A program made the translations under genes and the position numbers. From Ignisphaera sp. (lineage in GTDB: Archaea; Thermoproteota; Thermoprotei_A; Sulfolobales; Ignisphaeraceae), in contig JAVYNU010000005.1 in NCBI GenBank assembly GCA_038735125.1, forward strand, positions 1 through 64,000: a DNA stretch of 64,000 nt, given 5' to 3'. Shown piece by piece: positions 1 to 8,924 of the stretch. Positions within the stretch are counted from its first letter, which is position 1. Every line of letters starts with the position of its first letter. The notes under the pieces are model-generated. The model ran no database searches. It saw nothing but the letters and a program-made list of their open reading frames with translations, and was not told the DNA's origin.

Positions 1-228
1 CAATCAACTCTTTCTCGGTATTACAGTCTATTCTTAGTCATCGGAACAAAAACATTCAATTCTTTTCATCCAACCATCGGAACAGCTACATAAAGTCAAC
101 TCATTTTCATCGGAACACACATCGCATAGACCATTGACGAACCTATGGACTTTCTGATTAGAGTCAAAAAGCTTTTTAAGCGGGGGCGGGAAAAGGCTTT
201 TATAGAAAGTATATAGGTTTGAATGCAA
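1..228 (+). promoter_or_regulatory. CRISPR leader with promoter
   Basis: The sequence just left of the first repeat is the likely leader. The repeats end in GTAGAAAG on the + strand, like the 5' handle of crenarchaeal crRNAs, so transcription should run rightward, and the degenerate repeat at the right end marks the trailer. An archaeal TATA-like stretch (CTTTTATAG) lies at about 207-215, near the array. The decamer CATCGGAACA occurs three times, at 39-48, 75-84 and 108-117, with 36- and 33-bp steps. The left end of the leader may lie outside the window. Leader identity is inferred from position and orientation. Confidence 0.7.
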
Positions 229-2289
229 GAAACTCCCATAAGGGAGTAGAAAGGTTGTATCCCAAGATCCTCTACAAGCTTCTTTGGCAATCTGAGAAAC
301 TCCCATAAGGGAGTAGAAAGACCTCTGTAACAGTCTGTGAAACAGGTGCATCATTAACTGAAACTCCCATAAGGGAGTAGAAAGGTCGCATATCATCAGC
401 GTCTGTCTTGTGTTGTTTGTGTTGTACACGAAACTCCCATAAGGGAGTAGAAAGTCTAATCAAAGTTTCTTTGCTCATCTTTTTCAAAAGCTCTAGGTCC
501 TCGAAACTCCCATAAGGGAGTAGAAAGCCATGGATAAAGAACGGGCATTTAATTATCCTAGCTGCTTTTATTTGAAACTCCCATAAGGGAGTAGAAAGCA
601 CTAAAAAATAAAAACTAATTAGTATAGCTACCCGTTTTATATAAATGAAACTCCCATAAGGGAGTAGAAAGTAATTCTGTCTATGATTGGGGTCTTAGGA
701 GATGCTAGACTCGCTGAAACTCCCATAAGGGAGTAGAAAGTATTCCTAGGTCTGTTCATAGCGTATCTGAAGATCTTTGAAACTCCCATAAGGGAGTAGA
801 AAGTATTCATTAATATATGGTGTACTGACTGATTCACATAGTGAACTTGAAACTCCCATAAGGGAGTAGAAAGGAGGATGCATGGGTGAATGAACTGCTT
901 TCGGTGAATGAATCCGCGAAACTCCCATAAGGGAGTAGAAAGGCATACTGCTAAATCCCACAGCAAATCATTAAAGCTTCCACTAACAGAAACTCCCATA
1001 AGGGAGTAGAAAGTGTATAGCATCCAACTGGGGCTCTTGGCTAGACTATCTACCAGATTTCCGAAACTCCCATAAGGGAGTAGAAAGCCTCCCCCTCCTC
1101 CTCTGTTATTTTAGCTATATCACTTAGGATTGAAACTCCCATAAGGGAGTAGAAAGTGAATGAAATTTACTATCTCCTCGCTGATCCCCAAAGACATCAT
1201 CTGAAACTCCCATAAGGGAGTAGAAAGAGTTGCTGACCCACTTGCTAGACACTAACATTTTCGGAACCCGAAACTCCCATAAGGGAGTAGAAAGATCCTA
1301 ACAAGCTCATCGATTGCCATAAGATATGACTCAGGCATCTGAAACTCCCATAAGGGAGTAGAAAGAGGCTACTAGGTTTCAGCAAATACCCGCCATATTC
1401 TCCTTGTGATGCATGAAACTCCCATAAGGGAGTAGAAAGCTTTGCTCCACTCCGTAACATCTATTCTAATGAAGTCTGGCTCCTGAAACTCCCATAAGGG
1501 AGTAGAAAGAAAGATGTTAAGAGATTGCTATACATAATCGCGATAAGTGACTGCCCGAAACTCCCATAAGGGAGTAGAAAGATAACAGCTGTGAAAATTG
1601 CTAAGGGGCTTTATGAGACAGGAAACTCCCATAAGGGAGTAGAAAGATGTTTAATGTATTGTTTAGGTAGTAGATTACTGCAATCTCCAACGGGAAACTC
1701 CCATAAGGGAGTAGAAAGTTATTTTGAAAAATAAAAAGATGTTTTGTTTTAATCAACTCTTCTTGAAACTCCCATAAGGGAGTAGAAAGGTCCAATGCCT
1801 GCGAAGAAGCACCACACTTGCGCTAGCTGGTTGCAGAAACTCCCATAAGGGAGTAGAAAGAGTCAAACTGTTGTTGGGGAGGCTAAAGAAATGAAACTCT
1901 TTTTCCATTGAAACTCCCATAAGGGAGTAGAAAGCGCACAGTCGCTATAGCCTCCTGCAACTGCATATATGTTGCCTGCTTGAAACTCCCATAAGGGAGT
2001 AGAAAGGATTATCGCGGGGATAGCATTCATATCTGCGCTTCCATCGGACAGACCGGAAACTCCCATAAGGGAGTAGAAAGTGAGGTATATTGTTACTGTT
2101 ACTGCAGATGCGCCAACTGCATGAAACTCCCATAAGGGAGTAGAAAGATGTCCCCTCTCTCAGCAGCGCTCTTCACATTGTTGTAGAACCCGAGAAACTC
2201 CCATAAGGGAGTAGAAAGAACAAGGTATGTAACACACCTGTAACCAAAACACCTACAAAAACCATGAAACTCTCAGTTAGACTTATTAG
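229..2289 (+). CRISPR. CRISPR array, 29 intact 25-bp repeats
   Basis: Twenty-nine identical 25-bp repeats run from 229-253 to 2194-2218. A thirtieth, degenerate repeat at 2265-2289 keeps only about its first 7 bases. Each repeat starts GAAACTCCCATAAGGGAGT and ends AGAAAG; ACTCCC and GGGAGT form a 6-bp stem with an ATAA loop. Spacers are 38-49 nt, mostly 44-49: 28 between intact repeats and a 29th before the degenerate one. Repeat length and the GAAAG end resemble type I/III arrays of crenarchaea. No cas gene is in the window, so the array works with distant Cas proteins or is inactive. The perfect repeats argue for recent maintenance. Short reading frames across the array are artefacts of the repeats. 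Confidence 0.99.
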
Positions 2290-2321
2290 TTCCGGGGCGG
2301 AACTAGGTTCCGGGGCAGAAC
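2289..2321. repeat. Tandem GTTCCG-type palindromes before ATPase gene
   Basis: Two 15-bp units in an 18-bp period, GTTCCGGGGCGGAAC and GTTCCGGGGCAGAAC, sit between the CRISPR trailer and the GTG start of the next gene. The first is a perfect 6-bp inverted repeat with a GGG loop; the second has one mismatch in the stem. They could be an operator for the ATPase gene or a hairpin ending CRISPR transcription. The CGGAAC core also occurs in the leader decamers, which may be coincidence. Confidence 0.6.
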
Positions 2322-2322
2322 C

Positions 2323-3360
2323 GTGGCGCTATTTGATGTGAGGCCTAAGTCTCGGAGGGAGGAGCTGTTTGATAGGGAGAGAGAGCTTGGGGAGCTTGGC
2401 TCAGCTGTTTCTCGTGGGCACCCGTTAATTCTGCTTCTTGGTGTTAGGCGTATTGGCAAGACGAGTATTCTCAGAACTTTTCTCAGTACCGTTAATGGTA
2501 TATACGTTGATATGAGGGGTGTTGTCAGGAGGCAGGATCTGGAGGCTAGGGTTGCAGACTATGTGAGTGAGCATTTGGATAGGTTTAGGAGGTTTTTGAG
2601 TGGTGTGAGGGGTGTTTCTATAGCTGGTCTCTCTATCGAGATTAGGTGGAGGGGTAGGGACTCAATCAGTTTTCTGGGTCTTCTCGAAGAGTTGAACAAG
2701 AGGGGAGAGAGGTTCGCTATAGTCTTGGATGAGGTGCAGCATGCGAGACCTCCCCTATCCGCCGAGCTCAGAAACGCCATAGCCTATGCCTATGACAACC
2801 TAGAGAACATCACATTCATTATAGCAGGCTCTGAAATAGGTATGGTACGCGATTTCCTCAGGCTCGATGACCCCTCATCCCCTCTATACGGCAGGCATGT
2901 ACATGAGATAGCTGTTGAGAGGTTTAGCAGGGATCTGTCGAGAGAGTTTCTGTATAGAGGATTTAGAGAAGAGGGTGTAGAACCCCCTAAAGAAGCTATA
3001 GAAGAGGCGATCAACTTCTTCGACGGCATCGTCGGGTGGCTCGTCCTCTTCGGCAGAAGCTATGTAGATGGCGCCAGAGACTTCAGCTACATCAAGAGAC
3101 TGGCGATTGAAACAGCTCTACAAGAACTCAACAAACTCACCAACAGAGAAAAAGCAGTTCTAAAAGCCGTGACACACGGCTGCAGAAACTGGAGCTGCAT
3201 AAGAGACTTCATAGCCGAACAACACGGAATCCTCCTACCAAAATCAACACTATCAAGAACCATAGACAAACTCGAAAAACTCAGCATAATAAAAGACTAC
3301 ACATTCCTAGACCCAGTATACAAAGAAGCCTCCAAAAACCTACACACAACCCCAACCTAA
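2323..3360 (+). CDS. Archaeal ATPase of the COG1672 / ATPase_2 family
   Basis: A 345-residue STAND-type P-loop ATPase common in thermophilic archaea. A Walker A motif of the form GVRRIGKTS lies at residues 40-48 and Walker B (FAIVLDE) at 131-137. An arginine-rich sensor region follows, and a C-terminal winged-helix-like segment (about 270-345) suggests DNA or partner binding. The start is GTG at 2323, directly after a pair of palindromes. Members of this family expand in archaeal genomes and often lie near mobile or defence regions; the cellular role is unknown. The coding strand is strongly G/T-rich up to about 2740 and strongly A/C-rich after it, although the protein is one continuous family-length ORF. 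It lies immediately after the CRISPR trailer, but a link to CRISPR function is not shown. Confidence 0.9.
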   Translation: MALFDVRPKSRREELFDRERELGELGSAVSRGHPLILLLGVRRIGKTSILRTFLSTVNGIYVDMRGVVRRQDLEARVADYVSEHLDRFRRFLSGVRGVSIAGLSIEIRWRGRDSISFLGLLEELNKRGERFAIVLDEVQHARPPLSAELRNAIAYAYDNLENITFIIAGSEIGMVRDFLRLDDPSSPLYGRHVHEIAVERFSRDLSREFLYRGFREEGVEPPKEAIEEAINFFDGIVGWLVLFGRSYVDGARDFSYIKRLAIETALQELNKLTNREKAVLKAVTHGCRNWSCIRDFIAEQHGILLPKSTLSRTIDKLEKLSIIKDYTFLDPVYKEASKNLHTTPT

Positions 3361-3405
3361 GCAACAAAACCCACAACACCCCACCCCATCTAGGAGATCA
3401 AGAAA

Positions 3406-3430
3406 CTTTCTACTCCATTATGGGAGTTTC
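3406..3430 (-). repeat. Solo CRISPR-like repeat, one mismatch
   Basis: On the minus strand these 25 bases match the array repeat at 24 of 25 positions (G to T at repeat position 14). The copy is inverted relative to the array and lies 1.1 kb from its end. No second repeat follows at spacer distance on either side. The mismatch breaks one base pair of the repeat stem. Confidence 0.9.
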
Positions 3431-3641
3431 TTGTATGCTATATTCACGTAGATGTGGTTTTTGTCTAGTTGTCGAGAAGGTTTTGGAGGGTGTTTGGCGA
3501 TGCTCTAGAGTCGATGGGGATCTCTGTTGATGTGTAGATGAAACTGTTGGGGGTCTAGGGTGGGATAAGAACACAAGTATCGTATGTAAACCGTTTCGAG
3601 GTTATCTCTACAATGGCTTTGGTGTGTAGATAGCATCGGTA

Positions 3642-4558
3642 TCATATACCCAGTAAGAGCTTGGCTATTGTGAAATTAGGTTAGAACTGTGGTTATATCG
3701 CCTATGCTTGTTACTACTGGGGCGGATGCGGTTGCGGGGTCTATCCTGAGTTTGGCTAGTATGATTGGCAGTAGTGCACCAACTATGTCTGCTACATAGC
3801 ATGACACGGCCAAGGCTGTGGAAACTACTGTGGCTATTTTTAGTGCGTAGACCATGTCTCTGAGGGATAGAAACGGTATTGCAAAGCCTATGGCGAAGGC
3901 GAGTGGTGCTAGCATTAGAAGCATAAGTGTTGTGGTGATAAACTCTTTGGCTATAACCTTCAGCACATCTCTTCTAGACACCCTCACCTCTCCTGTAACA
4001 AGACTCCTCAAAATCAAAGCAGATGCCTGAGAGCCTATGTTACCAGCTTGTCGTAAAAACCCAGCCGCAGTTTCTGTACATAAATATCTATTGCCTCACC
4101 AACAGTCATACTATCTTCGAACACCGGTATCTGGGTAGTCATTATACCCCCAACACTTTCAAGTGGAAACCTCATTATCTTTCCAACTTCTGATGAAAGC
4201 TCTGGCGGAAGTAGCTTGAGTATCTCAAGCCTCGTTTTAGACGGTAGTTTGTAAAGAACATCGGCAATCTCATCTACAGGAAGCTTTGTCAACAACTTAA
4301 CAATATCACCAACACCCTTAACCGATGCTATTTCATAAACAATCTCATCTGGGAGCCTGGTCAATACCTCAACAAGATTCTCAATATTTGAAACAGCAAA
4401 AATCTTTCTCCGAGCGCTGCTATCAAGCCTTATAACCACATCTATGGCATTTGGAGGATCTAGAGAATTGAATATCGATACAGCCTTCTCAACATCGTTA
4501 CTCTCGACATACCACTAATAATATCCACAACATCAGTCACATTACTCGACTCACTCAT
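3642..4558 (-). pseudogene. mgtE-type Mg2+ transporter remnant
   Basis: Pieces of one MgtE gene are recognisable in order. The start is at 4558 (MSESSNVTDVVDII). A frameshift near 4500 follows. The cytosolic MgtE N domain runs to about 4035 and ends in RFPLESVGGIMTTQIPVF, the start of the CBS region. It then joins directly to the last transmembrane part (GNIGSQASALILRSLVTGE ... DPATASAPVVTSIGDITTVL). Nearly all of the CBS pair and the first transmembrane helices are deleted at the junction near 4020-4060, which is also out of frame. One extra A near 3675 interrupts the natural end (YFTIAKLLLGI, stop at 3642). Three lesions including a domain-scale deletion make this a true pseudogene rather than a base-calling error. 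Confidence 0.88.
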
Positions 4559-5106
4559 TACAGCACCCAACTCGATGCATTCGAATTGGAATAGATATAG
4601 ATTATTTATAAACTTTAGCTGAAGCTGATATAGATAACGACACACTCAAATAGTGGCCAAGAACACTAGGCTCAAGTCTGGTATAGATTTATAATTGTTG
4701 CTGTCACCCTTCTCTACAACCCCGTCTTCGTTGCATAAGTCGAGAAACCAGTCATTCACTATCCAAGAACTTGAGCTTCCTGTTTCCAGAAACTAGCCCC
4801 AAAGAATTGCTATAACTGTATATATGGTATGACTTGACAGTTCTTCGCATGTATTATCAACATCGGCACAAATATTTTGTCGACCCATTTGATTCGGCTC
4901 CTCAGCAAATCTGTAAGCATGCAATAGCAGTGACCATAATCTTAACAAGGATCTCTTCCTTACTTCCATTCCCAAAACCTCTACGGCAAGCTCTAGTCAA
5001 GAAATGTTTGCGAGAGGAGCACTCTTACAGAGGCCTATTTACTAGCTAACCGAAAGTATTTCACACTACGATGAACTCTCTAACAAGTCTTGTGAAACAA
5101 TAAAAA
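4559..5106. other. Gap without recognisable gene
   Basis: About 550 bp between the mgtE remnant and the flavodoxin gene. Short open frames on both strands (4793-4975 minus, 4834-5049 plus) do not resemble anything I can name and have no convincing ribosome site. The stretch probably holds decayed sequence, in keeping with its neighbours. Confidence 0.5.
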
Positions 5107-5637
5107 CTACAGGTTTGGCATGGGTGTGTGGTGTTTGTTTGCGGTTGTTCTAGGTTTTTCGAGTAGGCCTATCTTTTGTAGCCAGTTCTGCACTCTTTGC
5201 TGTAGGTCTCTTCCCCCATCTTCGTAGACTACGAGCTCTGGGAGTATTTTTGAGTTGGGGCACAGCCTCTTGATCTCTTCGATTGATCTTCCCTTGCCGC
5301 CTCCTCCGTGGGTTATGAATGGCACTATTGTCTTTCCTGAGAGGTTGTGGTTTGTGAGGAATGATGCTACTGGTGGTGCTATTGTCCCCCACCAGTTTGG
5401 CGAACCTATGAAGACTGTGTCGTACTGCTCGATGTTTTCAATCTTTGTTTTTAGTGGTGGGAGGTAGTCAGACTCTATCTCTCTCTTGGCCTGTCTAAGC
5501 GTTTCTGAGTAGGAGGTTGGATATGGCTTTTCCGGCACAAGCTCGGCAATATCTCCCCCTACATATTCGTGGATGACCTGGGCAACTCTCCTGGTGTTTC
5601 CAGACCAGCTGTAGTAGACTATGAGGATCTTGGCCAT
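5107..5637 (-). CDS. Flavodoxin-like FMN protein
   Basis: A 176-residue flavodoxin-fold protein. The FMN phosphate loop is near the N-terminus (YYSWSGNTRRVA, residues 8-19). A second loop carrying SPNWWGTIAPP and a third with THGGGGKGRS match the long-chain Flavodoxin_4 group. The family carries electrons or reduces quinones in the cytoplasm; the exact partner cannot be told. The ATG at 5637 follows a GGGGATGA ribosome site. The last 15-20 residues are low complexity and poorly conserved in such proteins. It stands alone between pseudogenes, and the next gene (upp) is divergent. Confidence 0.85.
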   Translation of the reverse strand: MAKILIVYYSWSGNTRRVAQVIHEYVGGDIAELVPEKPYPTSYSETLRQAKREIESDYLPPLKTKIENIEQYDTVFIGSPNWWGTIAPPVASFLTNHNLSGKTIVPFITHGGGGKGRSIEEIKRLCPNSKILPELVVYEDGGRDLQQRVQNWLQKIGLLEKPRTTANKHHTPMPNL

Positions 5638-5861
5638 GGTTCATCCCCAGCATACTGTGTGTTTGACTATTACTAGTACGGTATTTTAATGCTGCAGAGG
5701 CGTTTTACTTGTTCTGGGTCTCTATGTGAAAAGAATAGGCTTTTCCCTGTGTCTAATGCTGCAATATCGTCTTCAGCATCTCAGCATATAAAGGGTGATG
5801 TTGTGCAAGTGCTTAAGAGTGTTGTGATATAGAAGATAAAAATGGTGGGGGTGCCAAGCCC

Positions 5862-6527
5862 ATGATAAGAGTTAATGTTGTTAGCCACCCCTATGCCCAG
5901 GCCATCTTAACAGTGCTTAGGGATAGGAGGACTTCGCAGATAGAGTTTAGAAAGGGTTTGGTGAGGGTTGGCAGGGTTTTGGGCCTTGAGATGGTGAAGG
6001 AGTTTGAGGTGGAGGAGTGCGAGGTTGAGACACCGCTTGGTGCTAAGGCCAAGGGTATAAGGATTAAGGACCTCGACCGAGTGGTTATTGTTACTGTGCT
6101 TAGGGCTGCATGGCCTCTGACAGAAGGGCTTGTCAAAATATTCTACAACGCTAGGCAAGGCGTTGTGGCGGCTAGGAGGCTTGAGGAGAGGGGGATGCAC
6201 AACCATGACTTCGAGGTTGAGGTGGCCTACGTGAAAATCCCGGCAATATCGCCCAACGACATAGTCATTGTAAGCGATGTGATGGTCGCGACAGGCTCGA
6301 CCATGAGCAGGGTTCTGCGGGAGGTTATACGATATGGAAAAGCCAAGAAATACTTCATAGCATCCGTTATAATAACCCCAATAGCCTTTGAAAAACTTAA
6401 AAAGACTGCTGAGAAGCTGGGCATCAACCTAACAATATACACCCTATCGATAGACCCACAGATAAACGAATCCGGGTACATAGTGCCTGGGCTGGGAGAC
6501 GCTGGCGACAGGGCATTCGGCTCATAA
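5862..6527 (+). CDS. upp: Uracil phosphoribosyltransferase
   Basis: Converts uracil and PRPP to UMP in pyrimidine salvage. The 221-residue length is normal. The PRPP loop is VIVSDVMVATGSTM (about residues 133-146), and the uracil-binding tail ends GYIVPGLGDAGDRAFGS, as in the family. The start ATG at 5862 is fixed by a strong ribosome site (GGTGGGGGTG at about 5843-5852). Coding-strand bases shift from G/T-rich in the first third to A/C-rich in the last third. Confidence 0.95.
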   Translation: MIRVNVVSHPYAQAILTVLRDRRTSQIEFRKGLVRVGRVLGLEMVKEFEVEECEVETPLGAKAKGIRIKDLDRVVIVTVLRAAWPLTEGLVKIFYNARQGVVAARRLEERGMHNHDFEVEVAYVKIPAISPNDIVIVSDVMVATGSTMSRVLREVIRYGKAKKYFIASVIITPIAFEKLKKTAEKLGINLTIYTLSIDPQINESGYIVPGLGDAGDRAFGS

Positions 6528-6562
6528 TCAGCGGTCGGGGCTCAACCCCCTACCCAAAAACT

Positions 6563-6823
6563 TTGAAAGCAGTCCAAACAGCTGTGGAGACACAGTGTTC
6601 CACACTGTTTGAAGAGGTCTTTAATGTGATGCACATTACGAGACCACAAATGCCATTGGACAAGGTTGTGGAGCTTGCAACCAGCGAGAACCTCACAATC
6701 TATGACGCTGCCCATCTATATGCGGCGCGAGCGCATGGAATAAAGCTTGTTACAGAGGATAGCGATTTGCAGAGGTTTCCCGAGGCTTTCAACACAGATC
6801 AGCTACTGAAGGAGTTGACTTGA
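6563..6823 (+). pseudogene. C-terminal stub of a PIN-domain (VapC-like) toxin
   Basis: The 86 codons carry the end of a PIN domain: TIYDAAHLYAARAHGIKLVTEDSDLQR, with the last conserved acidic residues of the nuclease site, then a plausible native C-terminus (NTDQLLKELT). The first half of the domain, including the first catalytic Asp, is missing, and the frame only opens at a TTG with no good ribosome site. No VapB antitoxin gene is adjacent. I read it as a truncated remnant. Confidence 0.7.
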
Positions 6824-7003
6824 GGGGGTACTTCCACTGGAACCTAATAGACAACCTAGAGTGGGCAAAGGGCTACAGCATGAGATTCGGTCTATTCTAC
6901 GTCGATATGGAGACCAAGAAGAGGTGCCCCAGGCCAAGCACCTACATATTCAAGGAGATTGCACAGCCAAAGGAAATTCCAGACGAATTTCTACACCTCG
7001 TAT
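6808..7003 (+). pseudogene. C-terminal stub of a GH1 beta-glycosidase
   Basis: In the frame overlapping the end of the PIN stub, the peptide EGVDLRGYFHWNLIDNLEWA continues into GYSMRFGLFYVDMETKKRCPRPS. This matches the C-terminal end of archaeal family 1 beta-glycosidases (LacS type). Only about 65 of some 490 residues remain; both catalytic glutamates are gone. The stub begins inside the last codons of the PIN stub, which puts a recombination junction at about 6800-6810. Confidence 0.8.
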
Positions 7004-7045
7004 ACCGGCGAAGACATGGCCATAGGGAAATATGTGGAAGACAGC

Positions 7046-7960
7046 TTAGCTTTCCTTCTCCTTCTCCTCCTCTATTACATTTCCATAGACAGCTGCTATC
7101 CCCAGCTCCTCAGCTCTCTTCAAAGCATCTTCAAGTATGTCTACAGCGACAATTATCTTCCTATCTGGTCTCCTGCCAAGAACCTTCTCAAATATCTCGC
7201 ATCTCGTCTCAAACCACTCGACATCATCTACATCAGCAAATGATTTAACCTCTATGAAGAAGACCTTGTCGTCGTGTACATATATATCCATTTCAAGTTT
7301 AGCCCCCTTCCTATAGTACATGCCGTTAACATCCTTTATAGTGATCTTCTCAACCCTCTCACCCTCAACACCAAACGACTTAAGAACATCTTTATAGAGA
7401 CTAAGAATAGTATTCTCCAAGTCGATACCAAGTCTATGCCCAAGAGAGCCAACAGAAACCTCTAAACGCTTCAAAGACCTTGAGTGCTCCTCCAACCTCT
7501 TCACAATCTCATTAAATTTCCTGTCATGCTCTTCAAGCCTAGCAAAGACTTCAGTAAATCTCTTGTTTATCTCCTCCCACCTCCTCTCCTCCAACTCAAC
7601 AAATCTATTGAAGTCCTCTCTCAACCTCTTCAACTCACTCTCTATAGCCTCAAACCTCTTGTAAGCCTCCTCCCACCTCCTGTTATTCTCCTCCCAACGC
7701 CTATTATTTTCCTCCCATCTCTTATTATTCTCTTCCCATCTTCTGTTGTTTTCCTCCCATTTCTTCTCCTGTTCTTTGACAAACATTAAGAAGTCTTCTC
7801 TAAGCCTCTTCAACTCCTCCTCATGCCTATCAAACCTCTTCAAAACCTCTCCATAGCCAATAAGGCCGGCAACAGCTAAGCGAAACTCCTCGTCCTCCTT
7901 CAAAAGCTTGAGAAACTCGCTCTTAAGACCACTATTGCTAGTATTGAGTGCTACACACAT
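7046..7960 (-). CDS. Coiled-coil protein with PD-(D/E)XK nuclease-like C-terminus
   Basis: A 304-residue protein of the DUF3782 type, abundant in hyperthermophilic archaea. Residues about 45-175 are charged coiled coil, including tandem RWEENN heptads. The C-terminal domain has the PD-(D/E)XK pattern: an acidic residue in EMDIYVHDD followed by FFIEVKS (E-x-K). The core suggests a nuclease or nuclease-derived fold, but activity and target are unknown. The start is ATG at 7960. It is preceded by its own intergenic space and followed by the GH1 stub on the other strand. Confidence 0.85.
   Translation of the reverse strand: MCVALNTSNSGLKSEFLKLLKEDEEFRLAVAGLIGYGEVLKRFDRHEEELKRLREDFLMFVKEQEKKWEENNRRWEENNKRWEENNRRWEENNRRWEEAYKRFEAIESELKRLREDFNRFVELEERRWEEINKRFTEVFARLEEHDRKFNEIVKRLEEHSRSLKRLEVSVGSLGHRLGIDLENTILSLYKDVLKSFGVEGERVEKITIKDVNGMYYRKGAKLEMDIYVHDDKVFFIEVKSFADVDDVEWFETRCEIFEKVLGRRPDRKIIVAVDILEDALKRAEELGIAAVYGNVIEEEKEKES
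7670..7753 (-). repeat. 21-bp coding minisatellite (RWEENN units)
   Basis: Four consecutive 21-bp units, with a fifth partial one, encode heptads of the form RWEENN(K/R). Each unit is exactly one coiled-coil heptad, so gain or loss of units changes coil length without breaking frame. The units differ at several bases, so the expansion is not very recent. Confidence 0.9.
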
Positions 7961-8124
7961 TTGATGCAGCCCAACAAACTTCTCAGCTTATAAAATGAGT
8001 TGGCTTCTTAGAAAAATAAGCATTTTGCTCACCAGAGCTGTTGTCACGCTTATTCACTATGTATTGATAGGATAGTAATTGATGTTTTGGTTTTTCAGGT
8101 GGTGTCTAGTAGTGGTTTGGTGCT

Positions 8125-8855
8125 TTATGGAAGGTTTATAGTGGATACGACATTGCATTCGAGCCAGTGGTCTGGGAACTCCTCTCTCAGTATAGACCTT
8201 AGCCACTCTCCGCTACAGTGTATGGGTGCTATCTTCTCCACGCCTAGATTTAGCAGCTGTTCAACTGTCTTTCTGCATTCATCGCTGGTTGTCCCCTCCA
8301 TGTGGAATCCTCCCAAAACCAGATAGGGCTTTAATTTGAGGTCTCTAACAGCTTTTGCAACTATGTTTACAATACCTGGGTGACTGCATCCAGTAATTAT
8401 AGCAAGACTATCTCTGACATTTATCGCTAGAGCCTGTTCCATGGGAGGGCCACAGAGCCTGCCCACCACAGCAACACCAGGGCTATCCAAGCCGTTTTAT
8501 CCACCTCAACAATATTCAGACCCCGAATCCCCACCTTCTTAGAGGCCCCCTTCGGAACATAGACAGTTATCCCAGGCCTCACCTCAGCCATGTAGCTCAA
8601 ACCATTTGTGTGATCTCCATGCTCATGCGACACAACAGCAAATTCTATGCCCCTAGCGTCTACCCCCAAACTCCTCAAATTCCTCTCCAGAACACCTGGA
8701 TCCGGACCCGCATCAAACAAGAACCTGGAAGAAGGGGTCTCAACAAATATGCTCAAACCCCATGCAACCTCTAGCCCAGAGCCCCCACAGCTATCCACAA
8801 CAACCACAATCCTACAGCTATCAGCTGAACCCAATACCCCAACATCCAAGAACAT
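8125..8855 (-). pseudogene. Metallo-beta-lactamase-fold hydrolase (COG1237), frameshifted
   Basis: The N-terminal half (8855 to about 8490) carries the metal site SHEHGDHTNG of the beta-lactamase fold. The C-terminal half (about 8490 to 8125) continues in another frame with GRLCGPPMEQAL, ITGCSHPGIVNI, GGFHMEG and IHCSGE. Together they make one protein of the COG1237 group, often annotated as a dihydropterin-methyl-RFAP synthase-like hydrolase. One frameshift near 8475-8500 separates the halves, close to AAAACGGC. This may be a real mutation, a sequence error or programmed slippage. All conserved motifs survive, so the event is recent or artefactual. Confidence 0.75.
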
Positions 8856-8924
8856 AATTATTTATAGCGATGAATTTATGACTTTTTAATAGCATTGGTT
8901 CCTCCACCATCAAACTAGCGAATT

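Noticed and set aside
34..2133. Short minus-strand ORFs across the CRISPR array with recurring peptides such as STPLWEF or FYSLMGVS
   Set aside because: They are translations of the repeat in its three frames with spacers between; no ribosome sites or conserved protein.
6820..7248. Treating the whole 142-codon frame after the PIN stub as one gene
   Set aside because: Only the first 60 or so codons resemble GH1; the rest is antisense to the coiled-coil gene and low complexity.
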